Shown piece by piece: positions 36,027-47,597 of a stretch of DNA of 64,000 nucleotides. Where the stretch lies: contig JACTVC010000002.1 in assembly GCA_018417955.1 (NCBI GenBank), forward strand, positions 4,092,001 to 4,156,000. The letters run 5' to 3'. Origin of the DNA: Laccaria trichodermophora. Its lineage: Eukaryota; Basidiomycota; Agaricomycetes; Agaricales; Hydnangiaceae. A model generated the notes under the pieces. That model worked only from the letters and a program-made list of their open reading frames with translations, did no database searches and had not been told where the DNA came from. The first letter of the stretch is position 1; each line of letters begins with the position of its first letter. The position numbers and the translations under genes were made by a program.

Positions 36027-39000
36027 ATGCATCTGCTTTTTACACCCAACCACATCCAGCTCCTCAAGTCGTGTTACCCTCCAGGATCTGCATTACAGAC
36101 CGCTGGACCTGATTACTCTCCAAACTCACATGAGCTTAGCCGTTTGACTTACTATGCGTCAGTCCACCTTCGTCCCTTCGAGATCAACACCAATTCTTCT
36201 TCTCACAGGTCAAACCATCCGGGAAAGCTGACTAAAATTGCCAGCGAATTGGAAAGACGGTTGAGGTCAGAATGCCGGAAAGCCAAGGCGGGAAATATAC
36301 GCACAAGAGCGTAAGTTCTGCCCTTCCTCGTTAACTAGATCACTGATAGCCACTTAAGCTCTCTTCTCATCTCTCTACTGATATTCCGAGCCCTTGCAAC
36401 AGAGTGCAGGCGAGATATCGCTCTCCTCTCACCATCCCTAATAGCAGCAGTGGACGTTACTCTTGCTGCTGTTCCTCAAGACCTAGAAGTCGTAGCAAGG
36501 GCCGCCAGTGTGGTATTTCGCTCTTAGCCCTGGCATTCGATGTTGCTCACATTGTCAAGTTCACCGCATGGACTACCTATACAGATGGGCATTTGATTGG
36601 CGCGGACAGTTCCATGACGAAAGACTATCTTTCAACTCTTCGGCGGTTTTCAAGTCTAAGCTGCAACGAGATTGCTGACCCGGAGTCCCGAAATCGGTAA
36701 CAGACTTACCCCACCCGGCTACTCTTATCTTACAACCCCTGTAGGGGCCGGCTCATTGGGTTTGCTGCTTTAAGTGGAGCTTTAAATTCCGAAGCTCTAT
36801 ACAATGACTCTACTCAATTTCGAACTCAAGTCTCAGTCATGTTACAGCCGATTATGATGGTGCTTTTTCAAACTCCATTGTCCACCCTCGACGACCAGTA
36901 GGTCATGACTATCTCCATTCTTTCGAAATGCGTTATAAAGTCATCATGTTCAGAGCGTCTGTGGTGAAAGATACCCCGGCATCTCCCTATTTAGCTGAAT
37001 TTAGAACAAGGCCAGCAATGGAACGGCGTGCTGCTTCAATTCATATACACATCGATGGTGACAAGGGCCCCTCTGAAAGTGACGTATCAGACGCCGCGGT
37101 GCGGGCTCTCTTCTGTTTGTTAAACCATGCCGGCGGCTCACAGCTGGGATACATCATGGCGTCTTCGTTTGACAGTCTTGATAGTTTTCTAGGTTGGACC
37201 AGCCTTAGCCACTGCTGTTGGTTTGCAAAAAAAACTGCCGACTGGGCGCAGTATCAATATCGTTATGTAGTTCCGACTTGGCTCGTGGAACGATTGCTGG
37301 AAAATCAAAACGCTGCCACGTCTACGCCTGTGCATGTTGCGCTTACCGCCATGGTCACCGCCGTCTTCAGCTCTTCAACCCCTCTCATCAATCTATCTTC
37401 TTCTGACATCATGTCCAATCTCTTGACACTTTTGCTTCGACGGACTGCTATTTCCGCTCAAGACGCATTGCTCCCTTCACTGGTCGATTGCGTTGCTTCT
37501 TTGGGTTGCCATGTGTATTATGCGGACCAAATACAGGACCTTGCGGTGAGATTTACTTCCGACTTACCTTGGACGATCTTAAATCATTTTAGGGAGAATT
37601 AATCAATCGCCTTGTGATAGTGGAAGTACAAGGTGTTTTAGCTCGTGGCAAACCTACATTTATGCAGAGCAGATCTTCCGCTATACGATGCATATTAGCT
37701 GGTCTACTGGGTCTTATCCGCTCTGCAAACAAGACCGAGATCATAAAGGGGGCCGACGCACAAAATTCACCGATCTCTGACACTCACACTCCATTGCAAC
37801 CTTATTCTTCCTCAGCCAATGTCTCTCGGAGAGATCGTGGTGCTGACTCACGCCTTCCCAGAAGAACACGGATTGCTCCTGATGTATGGCAAGACACCCT
37901 TAGCCTCATTTGCGACAGCGACGACGCTGTGCGCATGGATTACGCAGATGCGCTTACGTATTATCTGGCTCAAGAGATGCCCAAAAATTACGAAAATGTG
38001 AATGCGAGCAGGATGAAGCGCGGGGAAGGCGCCCACTTGAACCATTTTGCTCTTGGTGGCGAATCTGGAAGCAAATTTCTCAACGCTATACATGCCTATA
38101 TTTATCTCCTTACAGTCACTCCTGCTTCAACATCCACCAATTTTCCACCTCCAAACTCTGAACCCAGGGATCCAATCATCTCTCTTGATACCTCTAACGT
38201 CAATCTGCCAGACTCACCCCGGTCGCCTGCGAGTGAACGTCGCCTCTCTGTACCTCATGGCCCACGGATGCAAAAAGTATCACTTGTCCGACGCCTTCTT
38301 GAAGAAGCACCGTCTCAGGTGATCTCAACACCCATGGCTTCTCCGACAGACTACGCAAATATTCTCAAGATTCTCACGGCAGTTCAGGAGCACCTACCCG
38401 TCCGAGGTTTGCTTACAGGTGTACCAATGTTGCTTGCATTGAATGCAGCCACGGAAGGTCATGAAGGAGCTCCTTCACAGAACATAATTTTTATGAAAGG
38501 AGTAATCGCCAGAGTCTTATTAGTGATAGGCAAGGTCTGGAACTCTGACAATCTTCGGAAGCTAGTTGAAGAGGTAACTTTTGACTTCTTGCTATACACT
38601 TCGTTACTTACCAGCAGCGCCCAGGCACTCTCTTCCGCACCACCGTTTCCTGTGGGAAGTTGTGCAGATGATGGAAGGCATCCACCCTTTCCCTGTGTTT
38701 CCTGGCCTGGAGTAGATTTGGATGCTGCGCTAATGGCCATCGCTTCATGTGAGGTCATTCAGGAAGCTACTGGGATGGACAAAGACGGGCTTCATCGCCA
38801 GATATCGTCCAAATGGACGGCAGAAGCCGCACTCAGAAACTGTGAGCATGGTTGTCACCATCTCTCTTTTTAGAAGCTAAGTTTTAACAGCAGACGACGT
38901 GACATTAACGAACTACGATTCGACGATCAGAGGGGACGGCATCTCTCCGCTGCTCAAAATATCTCCCGCTCTCATGCACATTGAAAACGTCTCACTCCAG

Positions 39001-39303
39001 AGTTTGGCTCGTTCTACCAGAGGGCTGGGAGTCACAGACCTTCGCGAGGCTTTGGAGGGGCGAAGCAGCATGTCCAACCCAGCCTTAACAAGACCGGCCT
39101 CTATCTCCACACTTGACCACGCATCATCAATGACGGGTGGGGATGCGTTCCTCAGGCTTACCCAGACTAGGTCAAGAACTAGGTCTAAGAAGCGGGGACC
39201 TCCCTCTGGGTCAAGTGAAGTTCGGGATGTTCTCACCAGGCTTGGCATTGGAAAGCAGAACGGGAACCTTCTAAAAGCCTCATTGTTGCAAAAGAATGAT
39301 TGA
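36027..39303 (+). CDS. EFR3: EFR3 plasma-membrane scaffold of the PI4-kinase complex
   Basis: Eight exons: 36027-36157, 36209-36310, 36359-36512, 36560-36695, 36745-36897, 36954-37545, 37593-38841, 38891-39303. The start is MHLLFTPNHIQLLKSCYPP, followed by SPNSHELSRLTYYASNHPGKL and ECRKAKAGNIRTRA, the conserved fungal Efr3 opening. An ARM/HEAT-like helical body contains CRRDIALLSPSLIAAVDV and WAQYQYRYVVPTWLVERLL. A disordered C-terminal part holds Ser/Arg-rich stretches (TRSRTRSKKRGPPSG). Efr3 anchors Stt4 PI4-kinase to the plasma membrane through basic and lipidated N-terminal residues, supporting PI4P synthesis. The first ATG with this motif is the start. All joins keep the family sequence intact. 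Confidence 0.92.
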
Positions 39304-39624
39304 AAATACATATCACGGTTTTTATTGCCAAGGAGGGAGTTACCATCTGTTTAGGGTTTCGTGAGTAACGGGAGTGTGATTGCCTCAGTGTAACCAAACA
39401 TGCAGTCGCGAAGCTTAAGGGGTAGACGATTAAGTATGGGGTAATCTGCTCACAGCTGGGAAGGCCCAAGGGGCTTAGAACCAATTTGATGACGCACTCG
39501 TGACAGACGTCACGATCAGTCTGGACGATAACTTGACAGACTGGACGTAGTAAAGCGAGTAAAAACGTTCAACATAAGTAAAGCTGTTCAGGCTTTCGAT
39601 TCGACTTGGAATCAATACGGCATC
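39304..39624. other. intergenic region, 320 bp
   Basis: Lies between the EFR3 stop and the SLH1 start on the same strand. It contains no plausible exon or repeat, and presumably holds the SLH1 promoter. Confidence 0.5.
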
Positions 39625-42600
39625 ATGTCGACCCTTCTCAGCCACCTCGACCGTCTCGTCAGTGCTTCTCAGAACGCGCCGGACACTAACAACTGGATTG
39701 AAAATGAGTGGGCTTCAATGTGAATGAATTTGTTCCTTCCAAACAGATCATATATCTCATCACACCTCCAGAATCACTGAAGGCCCTCAAAGGAAGCTAT
39801 ACGATGACGAGGACGCAACCCAGCACGGCGTAATTGGGGAGGATGGCGGTAATTCTGCTGATACCGTCCTCGAAGTTTTTCATGAAATCTTTCTGCCTAC
39901 CACGACCAATACATCAAAGACCGAACATACACTTTGTCTCTCAAAGCTCCGTCGGTCCGTCCCAAATCAACTATTTTTGCATGAATTGACTGACGGTGTA
40001 TCTTCGTCACAGAAAGCCAAACAGCGAGTTTCTGTTCAAGGCTCTCTACTCCGTCTTGTCATCCGACCGGCCCAACGATGACATCTCTGGCGAAGTAGCT
40101 GATATCGTTGGGTTTGAAGACATTGACCTTGTGATGGAGATCCTTGATCAACGTGTCCCCATTCTGCAGGAGGTGAGATTTCTTTACATCGTTTGAAACT
40201 ATCAAGAAGCGGTCCATGCTTAGTAAAGCCTCCGACTTGATAGCTCCACGAAGGGATTCCTCTACAGCAAACGGAAGGTAACGATATCCTTCGCCGATGA
40301 TATTGCTATCGTTTCATCAATTAAGCGATGACATTTATTAATGTTGCTAATAGCCTCTGATGCGCATTACTTTTCCGCCTCCATGGCTCAACGAAGGATG
40401 GAAAAAAAATTCGAGGATAATGCAGCTCGTCCCCTATTTTCTGGTACCATGGTAAGTATTTCGCCATAAACAGTCTAGCTTAGTGGGGTTTAACTTGGCC
40501 TGTTTTAATATAGCAAGCAATACCAGAGACCTATCCACATGTTTATACTTCAACGCCTATGGCTCAAGGAAATGTTTTGTCGCAGTTTGGTACCAGATAT
40601 CTGCTGCCTATGGGCACTGTGCGCCAGATGCATGAGGTCCCCATCCATACATTTCGTTTCTCTTCACATTCGTTCTTACTCAAAAATCATAGGAGTATGA
40701 AGAAGTCATTATCCCGCCAGCGAGACCGGTTCCACCCCGACTCACGGAACGCCTTGTACCGATAGCTGAGCTGGATGACCTCGCAAGGGGATGCTTTCCG
40801 GTGAATATGAAAGCGTTTAAGAGGATGATCTATACTAATGCAATTGCAGGGCTACTCAACGCTCAATCGTATACAATCCATCATTTATCCAACAGCATAC
40901 AAATCTAATGAAAACTTGCTCGTTTGCGGTTTGTCCAATGCGGGAATCTAACCTCACCTTTGTTTAAACTGATTTCATTCTCTGAATAGCCCCGACTGGT
41001 GCAGTAGGTGGTCCCCTTTACCCTTCGTTTCTGTTATTGAAAAAGCCAAGGGAAAAACAGATGTGGCTATGTTGACTATCCTTCGTGTCTTATACCAACA
41101 TCAAACAATTGCTCTTCCAAGTTCCCAAATTCGCGATACTATTCGTCGGGACTCCTTCAAAATTATTTATGTGTAGGGACCCCTTCAGATTTTCTGTTAG
41201 CAGGTTATTTATTCGCACCAGTGCACCTATGAAGGCTTTGGCATCTGAAATTGTGCGGAAGCTCGGTAAAAGGTTGAAATGGTTATCAATTGAAGTCCGT
41301 GAACTTACCGGTGCGAGTGCGAGTATTCACCCTATTTTATAGCTAACTTCTAGCTAGGCGATATGCAAATGTCAAAGTCAGAGATTGCGCAAACTCAGAT
41401 AATCGTCACGACTCCTGAAAAGTGGGATGTTGTGACAAGAAAGCCAACTGGAGAAGGTGAACTAGCTTCGGTTCGTTTTTCCTAACAGGAACTTCACATT
41501 CCTCCTCACCTTAGTAGAGCATAAAACTTTTAATAGTCGACGAAGTTCACCTGCTGAACGAGGAACGTGGCGCTGTCATAGAAACTATTGTGGCTCGGAC
41601 GTTGCGACAGGTAATTCAAATGACCTACCCCAATGCGAAAATCACCAAATGCATTTTAGGTAGAATCCAGTCAATCAATGATAAGGATCGTAGGTTTGAG
41701 TGCTACGCTTCCGAACTATGTGGACGTCGCGGACTTTTTGTGGTACCAAAAACCTTCCTTTCCGAGATACTTCTCTCACGGTAAACTCTCTAGCGTCTCT
41801 CGGCAAAAGGGTCTGTTTTATTTTGATTCATCATTTCGACCCATACCACTCGAACAGCATTTCCTTGGAATCAAAGGAAAACCCGGAAGTGCTTTATCCC
41901 GGAAGAATTTAGATTCTGTTACCTTTCAAAAAGTTTCGGAGTTAGTGGCCCAAGGTCACCAAGTTATGGTGTTTGTCCATGCTCGCAAAGAAACCGTGAA
42001 AACTGCGATGGGACTCAGGGAAACGTCTCTCCTTGAAGGAAATGCGGAAGACTTTAGTTGCGAAGAACATCCTCAGTGGAACTTTTTCCGTCGAGACATT
42101 GGGGAGTCCAGGAACCGAGAAATGAAACAACTTTTTGACAGCGGGTTTGGAATTCACCATGCTGGTATGTTGAGGTCTGACAGAAATATGATGGAGAGGA
42201 TGTTCGACGCGAGAGCGATCAAGGTAATCATACAGAAACATACTCACAACTAAGCTGACCCGATGGGAACAGGTACTGTGTTGTACAGCGACACTTGCTT
42301 GGGGTGTCAACTTACCAGCACATGCTGGCAAGTGAAATCCAGTATAACCGTCCCCCGATGATCATCATGTAATCATTCCTTTCAGTCATTATCAAGGGGA
42401 CGCAAGTGTACGACAGTTCAAGAGGTACTTTCGTTGACCTGTCCGTGCTAGATGTTCTCCAAGTATTTGGTCGTGCTGGGCGGCCTGGGTTGGAGACCAG
42501 TGGCGAAGGCTATATCTGCACAACTGAGGACAAGCTCCCGCATTATCTTGATGCGGTGACTTCTCAGGTACGGCTTTGAGGTTCATTTGAGACGGATTCT

Positions 42601-45599
42601 AATGAGGCCGCGCCAGCTTCCAATTGAATCGCAGTCGGTTTTTCTCGCGTCATAATAGTGAATGAACTCACGTTTTATTAAGATTCAAAGGGGGGATGGT
42701 AGATGCCCTCAATGCTGAGATTTCTCTTGGAACGGTTGCCAATACCAGAGATGCTGTACAGTGGTTGGGGTATACATATTTGTTCGTGAGGATGCGAAAG
42801 AACCCCTTCATATACGGTCTTCCCTTTTATTTCGATTCCGTTTCGTTGCTAATGGTTTCTATTAAGGTATTTCTAGAGAATCGACTGGCGATGATCCTAA
42901 TCTTGGGAGCAAAAGGAACGAATTGATCACCGAGGCCGCGAAGAAGTTAGCAGATGCACGCATGATTCTTTTCGATCGCCCAAGTGGAGGGTTTACGATC
43001 AGCGACCTGGGAAGAATTGCAGCCAAATATTATATCCGTCATACATCAATTGAGATCTTCAATGAAAAATTTCGACCCAAAATGTCTGAGGCTGATATTC
43101 TAGCCATGCTATGCAGAAGTACGGAAGTGAGTCCCCCTTTATATTCATTCTCGTAGCATTTGTTGAAAGGGAGTCCAGTTCGAGCAAATTCAGGTCCGCG
43201 AAACAGAAATTAAGGAGCTGGAGATGCTTATGGGACGAATACCATGCGACGTCGAGGTTCTCTAACCGTGTATTCATAGTGCTCAGCCGTTAACTGACAT
43301 TAATTCTATAGGGTGGTACCGATACCAGCGCTGGAAAGGTGAACATTTTGTTGCAGGCTTTCATCTCACGCGAAGTCGTTGAAGATTTTGCCTTGGTCTC
43401 TGATATGGCATACGCGGCTCAAAACGGTGGTCGCATCGTACGTGCGCTTCTTGAGATAGCGATCAGCCGAAAATGGTCCTATGTTGCGGCGATCTTGATG
43501 GGCTTAAGTAAAGCTGTTGAAAAACGCCTCTGGCCTTTTGAACAACCTTTGAAGCAATTTGCACTTAAGCCCGAATCTTTACATGCGTTACAGGAATGGG
43601 CGGACGAGTGCTCTGTGATGGATCTGGCTAGTCTTGACGCCACTGCGCTAGGCAAGCTAGTGCACTTGAATGAACAACACGGCCTTGCAATCCTTAATGC
43701 TGCGAAGCAGTTTCCTGTAGCGAGGATTACTTGTGACCTCAAGCCTCTCGGGAGTGACGTCCTCAAACTCGTTTTACACGTGGAACGCGCATTTACGTGG
43801 AATATTAAAGCGCATGGATCAGCTGAACCCTTCTGGCTTTGGGTAGAAGATCATGAAGGTCTGACCATCCTTCAAATGACTCACCTTGCTTTCCACCAAA
43901 CGTCGAGTTTTCTCAAGGTGGACTTTGTAGTTGCGATACCTGACGGCCATCCACCGCCGTCCCTAACGCTGAGATGGGTTTCAGATCGGTGGGTGGGAGC
44001 AGAAATGGAGCTCCCAGTTCCCTTGGATGGGTTGATCATGCCAGACCCCCCTCAGTGCCACTCGTCTCTAATAACCCTGCCGTTTCTCCCGATTTCTGTC
44101 TGCCATAATTCGGTTGTAAAGGCGCTTTCGGGTCGGCTGGACACCCTCAACAATATACAAACACAGTGTTTCTGGTTGCTTTCAAACACAAAATTGCACT
44201 CGTTGCTTTGTGCACCTGCTGGTGGTGGTAAATCTGCCCTTGTGCAACTTGCGATTTGGTATGCTTGCGGTTATCCAGAACAATCACAGTCTCAATGCTT
44301 TTCAGGTCAAACACCTTGAGGGCTCACGGTGGATGCACTCTGATCGTCACCCCTCAGAGCAGCGTGGCGACAGAAACCGTCACTGAATTGAAACTTGTCT
44401 CACAAGCCGTTGGTTGCGCGGTGGAGTATAGCGTAGATGAGAAAACTCTTGTCCAGCCGAAGACTCCGACTATTCGCGTTGCAACATCAGCTCATCTACT
44501 TCGTCTTCTGTCGGGCAGAAACCCGTTTACTCCCATTCCATGGTTAGACCTAGTGATCTGTGAGAATCTAGAGCAGTTGGATGCCACTTATGAACTTGGA
44601 ATATCGCTTCTCCGTTTCGCTACTCAGTCCGCTCCCACAAGATTCGTTGGTGTTTCTCAATCGATCAATGACCCAGTGGATTTGGCTGATTGGATCAGTG
44701 TCGACCCGATCGCGATATGCAGCTTTCGTCCCCGCGACCGGGACCAGTCTTTATCCTTTTCGGCGCAGACTTTCACCATACCACACTCTGCTTCACTATT
44801 TAAAGCGATGGCGAAACCGGCGCACTCGGCAATCCGCAGTGTTCCACTCGAGGAATCCGCTATAATTTTTGTTCCTTCGCGAGGTCAATCTAGAACGATC
44901 GCCCTGGAACTCATCACTGAGTGTTCTTTGGAGACGGAGACCGCGCGGGGATATCTCCCCAACGACGTTGCCGATGAATTCCTCCAAAGCTATTGTGTTC
45001 GTCTTCAAGATACAACCTTAATTGATTTTATCTCAAAAGGAGTTGGATTCTTTCACGGTGGAATCAAGAGGGGTGATCGTAATATAATGCTTGAATTATA
45101 CGCTGAAGGTATCCTGCGTGTGCTTATCGTCCCGAGAGAGTCCTGCTGGAGCTTACCCTTACGAGCCGCCGTTGTTGTTGTGATGGGCACTCAGTACACG
45201 CATGTGGAACCAGGAGGCAACTCGCGGCAGATTCGGGATTACAGCATAACGGAGCTTGTTCGTATGCAAAGCCGGGCCGTTCGACACAAAGGAACAGGTC
45301 ATTTTCATCTTTTCTGCCAAGCAGAAGCTTTGGACACTCTCATGCGTTTCTTGAACGACGGAGTACCACTGGAATCTCAGCTTCAGGACTCACCCTTCTT
45401 GGAATCTTGGTACAAGACACAGCGTATTGTCGCTCCAGACATTGCCAGCAAACAGCAGCTTACGGATATTCTGTCCTTTACGTTCCTTTCTCGCAGAATC
45501 GCCAGTAATCCGTCATATTACGGATTCTCGAATACCATGCGGGATGAAAGCTTGTCTCGTATCGTTGACAAGTTGTACGACGATGGGGGAACAGCTTGA
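39625..45599 (+). CDS. SLH1: RQT-complex Ski2-like RNA helicase (SLH1/ASCC3 type)
   Basis: Starts [17 protein letters not shown]-terminal exon joins remain uncertain. The first cassette carries the Q-like [16 protein letters not shown], Walker [14 protein letters not shown] (split by an intron near 41008), [19 protein letters not shown], the DEVH box [22 protein letters not shown], and [13 protein letters not shown] Sec63 domain follows ([38 protein letters not shown]). The second cassette has Walker A APAGGGKS, a degenerate DExH box (VICENLEQL), SIIFVPSR-like [11 protein letters not shown] and [11 protein letters not shown]. It ends soon after the second winged helix (SNPSYYGF) without a second Sec63 domain. 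The helicase splits collided ribosomes in quality control. Many short introns separate exons in the first 3.5 kb; the last 2.3 kb is nearly intron-free. Confidence 0.85.
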
Positions 45600-45665
45600 C
45601 AAATCTATCATTGAAACAAATTTACTAGAAATACTTCTTGAGAAACCGAGATTCTACACGTTCGA

Positions 45666-47454
45666 TCAATCATGGATGTATTTCCGTAGTCGCTGAAACC
45701 GTTCTGCAGCACGGTGAAGGGTATCAAGATCTTTACAGAAAGCAAAGCGCGCGTAGGCCTCTCCGATGTTAGCGTGCTCCTCACAATAGAACTAGAATGC
45801 AATGTTGAGCTCGTAAAGTAACCTACCACTAAGAAATGCCTGCCACTACGCACCTCGCTGACTGGAATGGATGAGACGCCTATCTCGATTGCGATAAACC
45901 AGCAAGCCCTGTTTTGTCCTAGTCAGACTTCGCATTGAATCTGATACCTCGAATTACTTGAAATCTCTGCCTCTCCCGAGCACACTTGGCGGGAAGGGGT
46001 AGTCGTCTGGGAACTTCACTTTGGAAATATCCTGCAACAAGGGCGTAATTGAGAATGCGATCCAAAAGTATCGTTCAAATGCTAACCAGTAGAATGAAGT
46101 AGCTTCCTTCAGGCAAAGTATACTTTAAACCCAGCGAATCAAAAGTTTGGGATAAAACGGCCCGTCTTGCATCATATTCTGAGCGCTGAATTTCAAAGAA
46201 GTGACGTTCCTTCGCCTGCTCTAAGCCACAGGCAGCGGCTTCCTGTAAGGGAGAATTTGTGCAGAAGATAATGCGAGTGGAGGCCGCCAATGTAGGTTGT
46301 ATGATTGATGGGGGAGCGATAAGCCAGCCGATTCGCCAGCCAGTCGCCGCGAATGCCTCTAGTCACAGCAAGTCAGTTGGGATTGCGCAAAATATGGGGA
46401 CGGCTTTCTTACTCCCCGCAGAACCAACAGTTACGGTGCGATCCCACATTCCAGGCAAGTTGGCAATACGGATGTGTTCCTTTCCGTCGAAGACTAGGCA
46501 GTCGTACTGAAATGGGCGTTAGCGTCAGCATTAGACGCATACTAAAGGAAGGAAATGCAAAAAAAAAAAAGTTGAAAACTCACCACTTCATCTGCCATTA
46601 CTAGAAGATTAAATTCTTCTGCTATAGCCGCAATGGCCTCGAGTTCCTTCTTCGTAAATACCTTTCCAACAGGATTGTGAGGAGTGTTTACGATGATCAT
46701 TTTGGTGCGTGAAGTAACGGCGGCCCTGCGATTGGACATCAAAAGGATTCCACAAGACGATATGGACAAAGGACCTCAGCTCGTCAACATCGATGGTCCA
46801 ATCATCACTCGTTGGCTTGTTCGTTGAAGGTGAAGGTGGATGCAATGGTACATAGACAGGCTTTCCTCCATTGAAGGTTACAGAGGGGAGATACTGATCA
46901 AAGAAAGGTTCAAACATGATGACTTCGTCCCCATGCTCGAGGAACGCGGTGAAGACTGAGTATTGACCTAGGAAGCTTAACTTGAGATTGAACAGGTAAC
47001 TATTGCGTAGAACGGCACCTTCATTTGCTCCGCTTGTTACAAGAATTTCCGATTCGACATCAAGTTCCCTATGAAACTGAGGACTGTAGAAAGCCTTGAG
47101 GGCCTCCCTGAGGCGGATCCGACCGCGAGGGTGAGAGTAATGATTAGGTGCGACAGATTTCAAAGCGTCTTCGGCGGCAGCAGTGATCCAAGTGGGGGGG
47201 GCAAAGTTCATGTAACCCTGACCCAAGTTGATGCAATCGGCAGGTAAGTTGGCGGCGCTATGGAAGTGAGATGACGAGGAAAGGTAAGTATGAGGAAAAG
47301 GATACCTAAAGATGGACCAGACATCGAGTGCAAGGGCTCTGCCTTCTTTCAGACGTGAGGAGAACTTGATGAGGTTTGAACGATTTTGAGTGGAAGACAT
47401 TGTTGACAGAGCTCGAGGAAAGCGGAAAAAATCGGTAAAACGGCGGATGATCAT
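45666..47454 (-). CDS. BNA3: kynurenine aminotransferase / cysteine-conjugate lyase
   Basis: A class I PLP aminotransferase with about eight introns. Motifs in order: INLGQGYMNFAPPTWI, NHYSHPRGRIRLREAL, ILVTSGANEG, FEPFFDQYLPSV, MIIVNTPHNPVGKVFTKKEL with the conserved NPVG, ADEVYDCLVFDG, and SAGKAFAATGWRIGW, whose Lys is the PLP Schiff base. The C-terminus reads HRAAERFQRLRKYIHD. The enzyme converts kynurenine to kynurenic acid. The ATG at 47400 starts MSSTQNRSNLIKFSSRL. An upstream in-frame ATG at 47454 adds MIIRRFTDFFRFPRALST, an Arg/Phe-rich segment typical of a mitochondrial presequence. An A-run at 46559-46570 lies in an intron. The gene is convergent with SLH1 (66 bp apart) and divergent from the next gene. 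Confidence 0.92.
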
Positions 47455-47597
47455 AAAATGGCGTGAAGATTACCTGACTAGTAGCTAATACTAATGATAC
47501 CAGTGATAGCACTAATATTAATAGTAGAAGTAGTAATAGATAGTGCTGTCACGTGTTATATCCTACTTGTTGGCAAAACTTCCATTTCTCACTTACA

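Noticed and set aside
45427..45696. Frame [10 protein letters not shown]... past the SLH1 stop
   Set aside because: Overlaps SLH1 and BNA3 in another frame and has no Sec63 similarity, so it is not a missing C-terminus.
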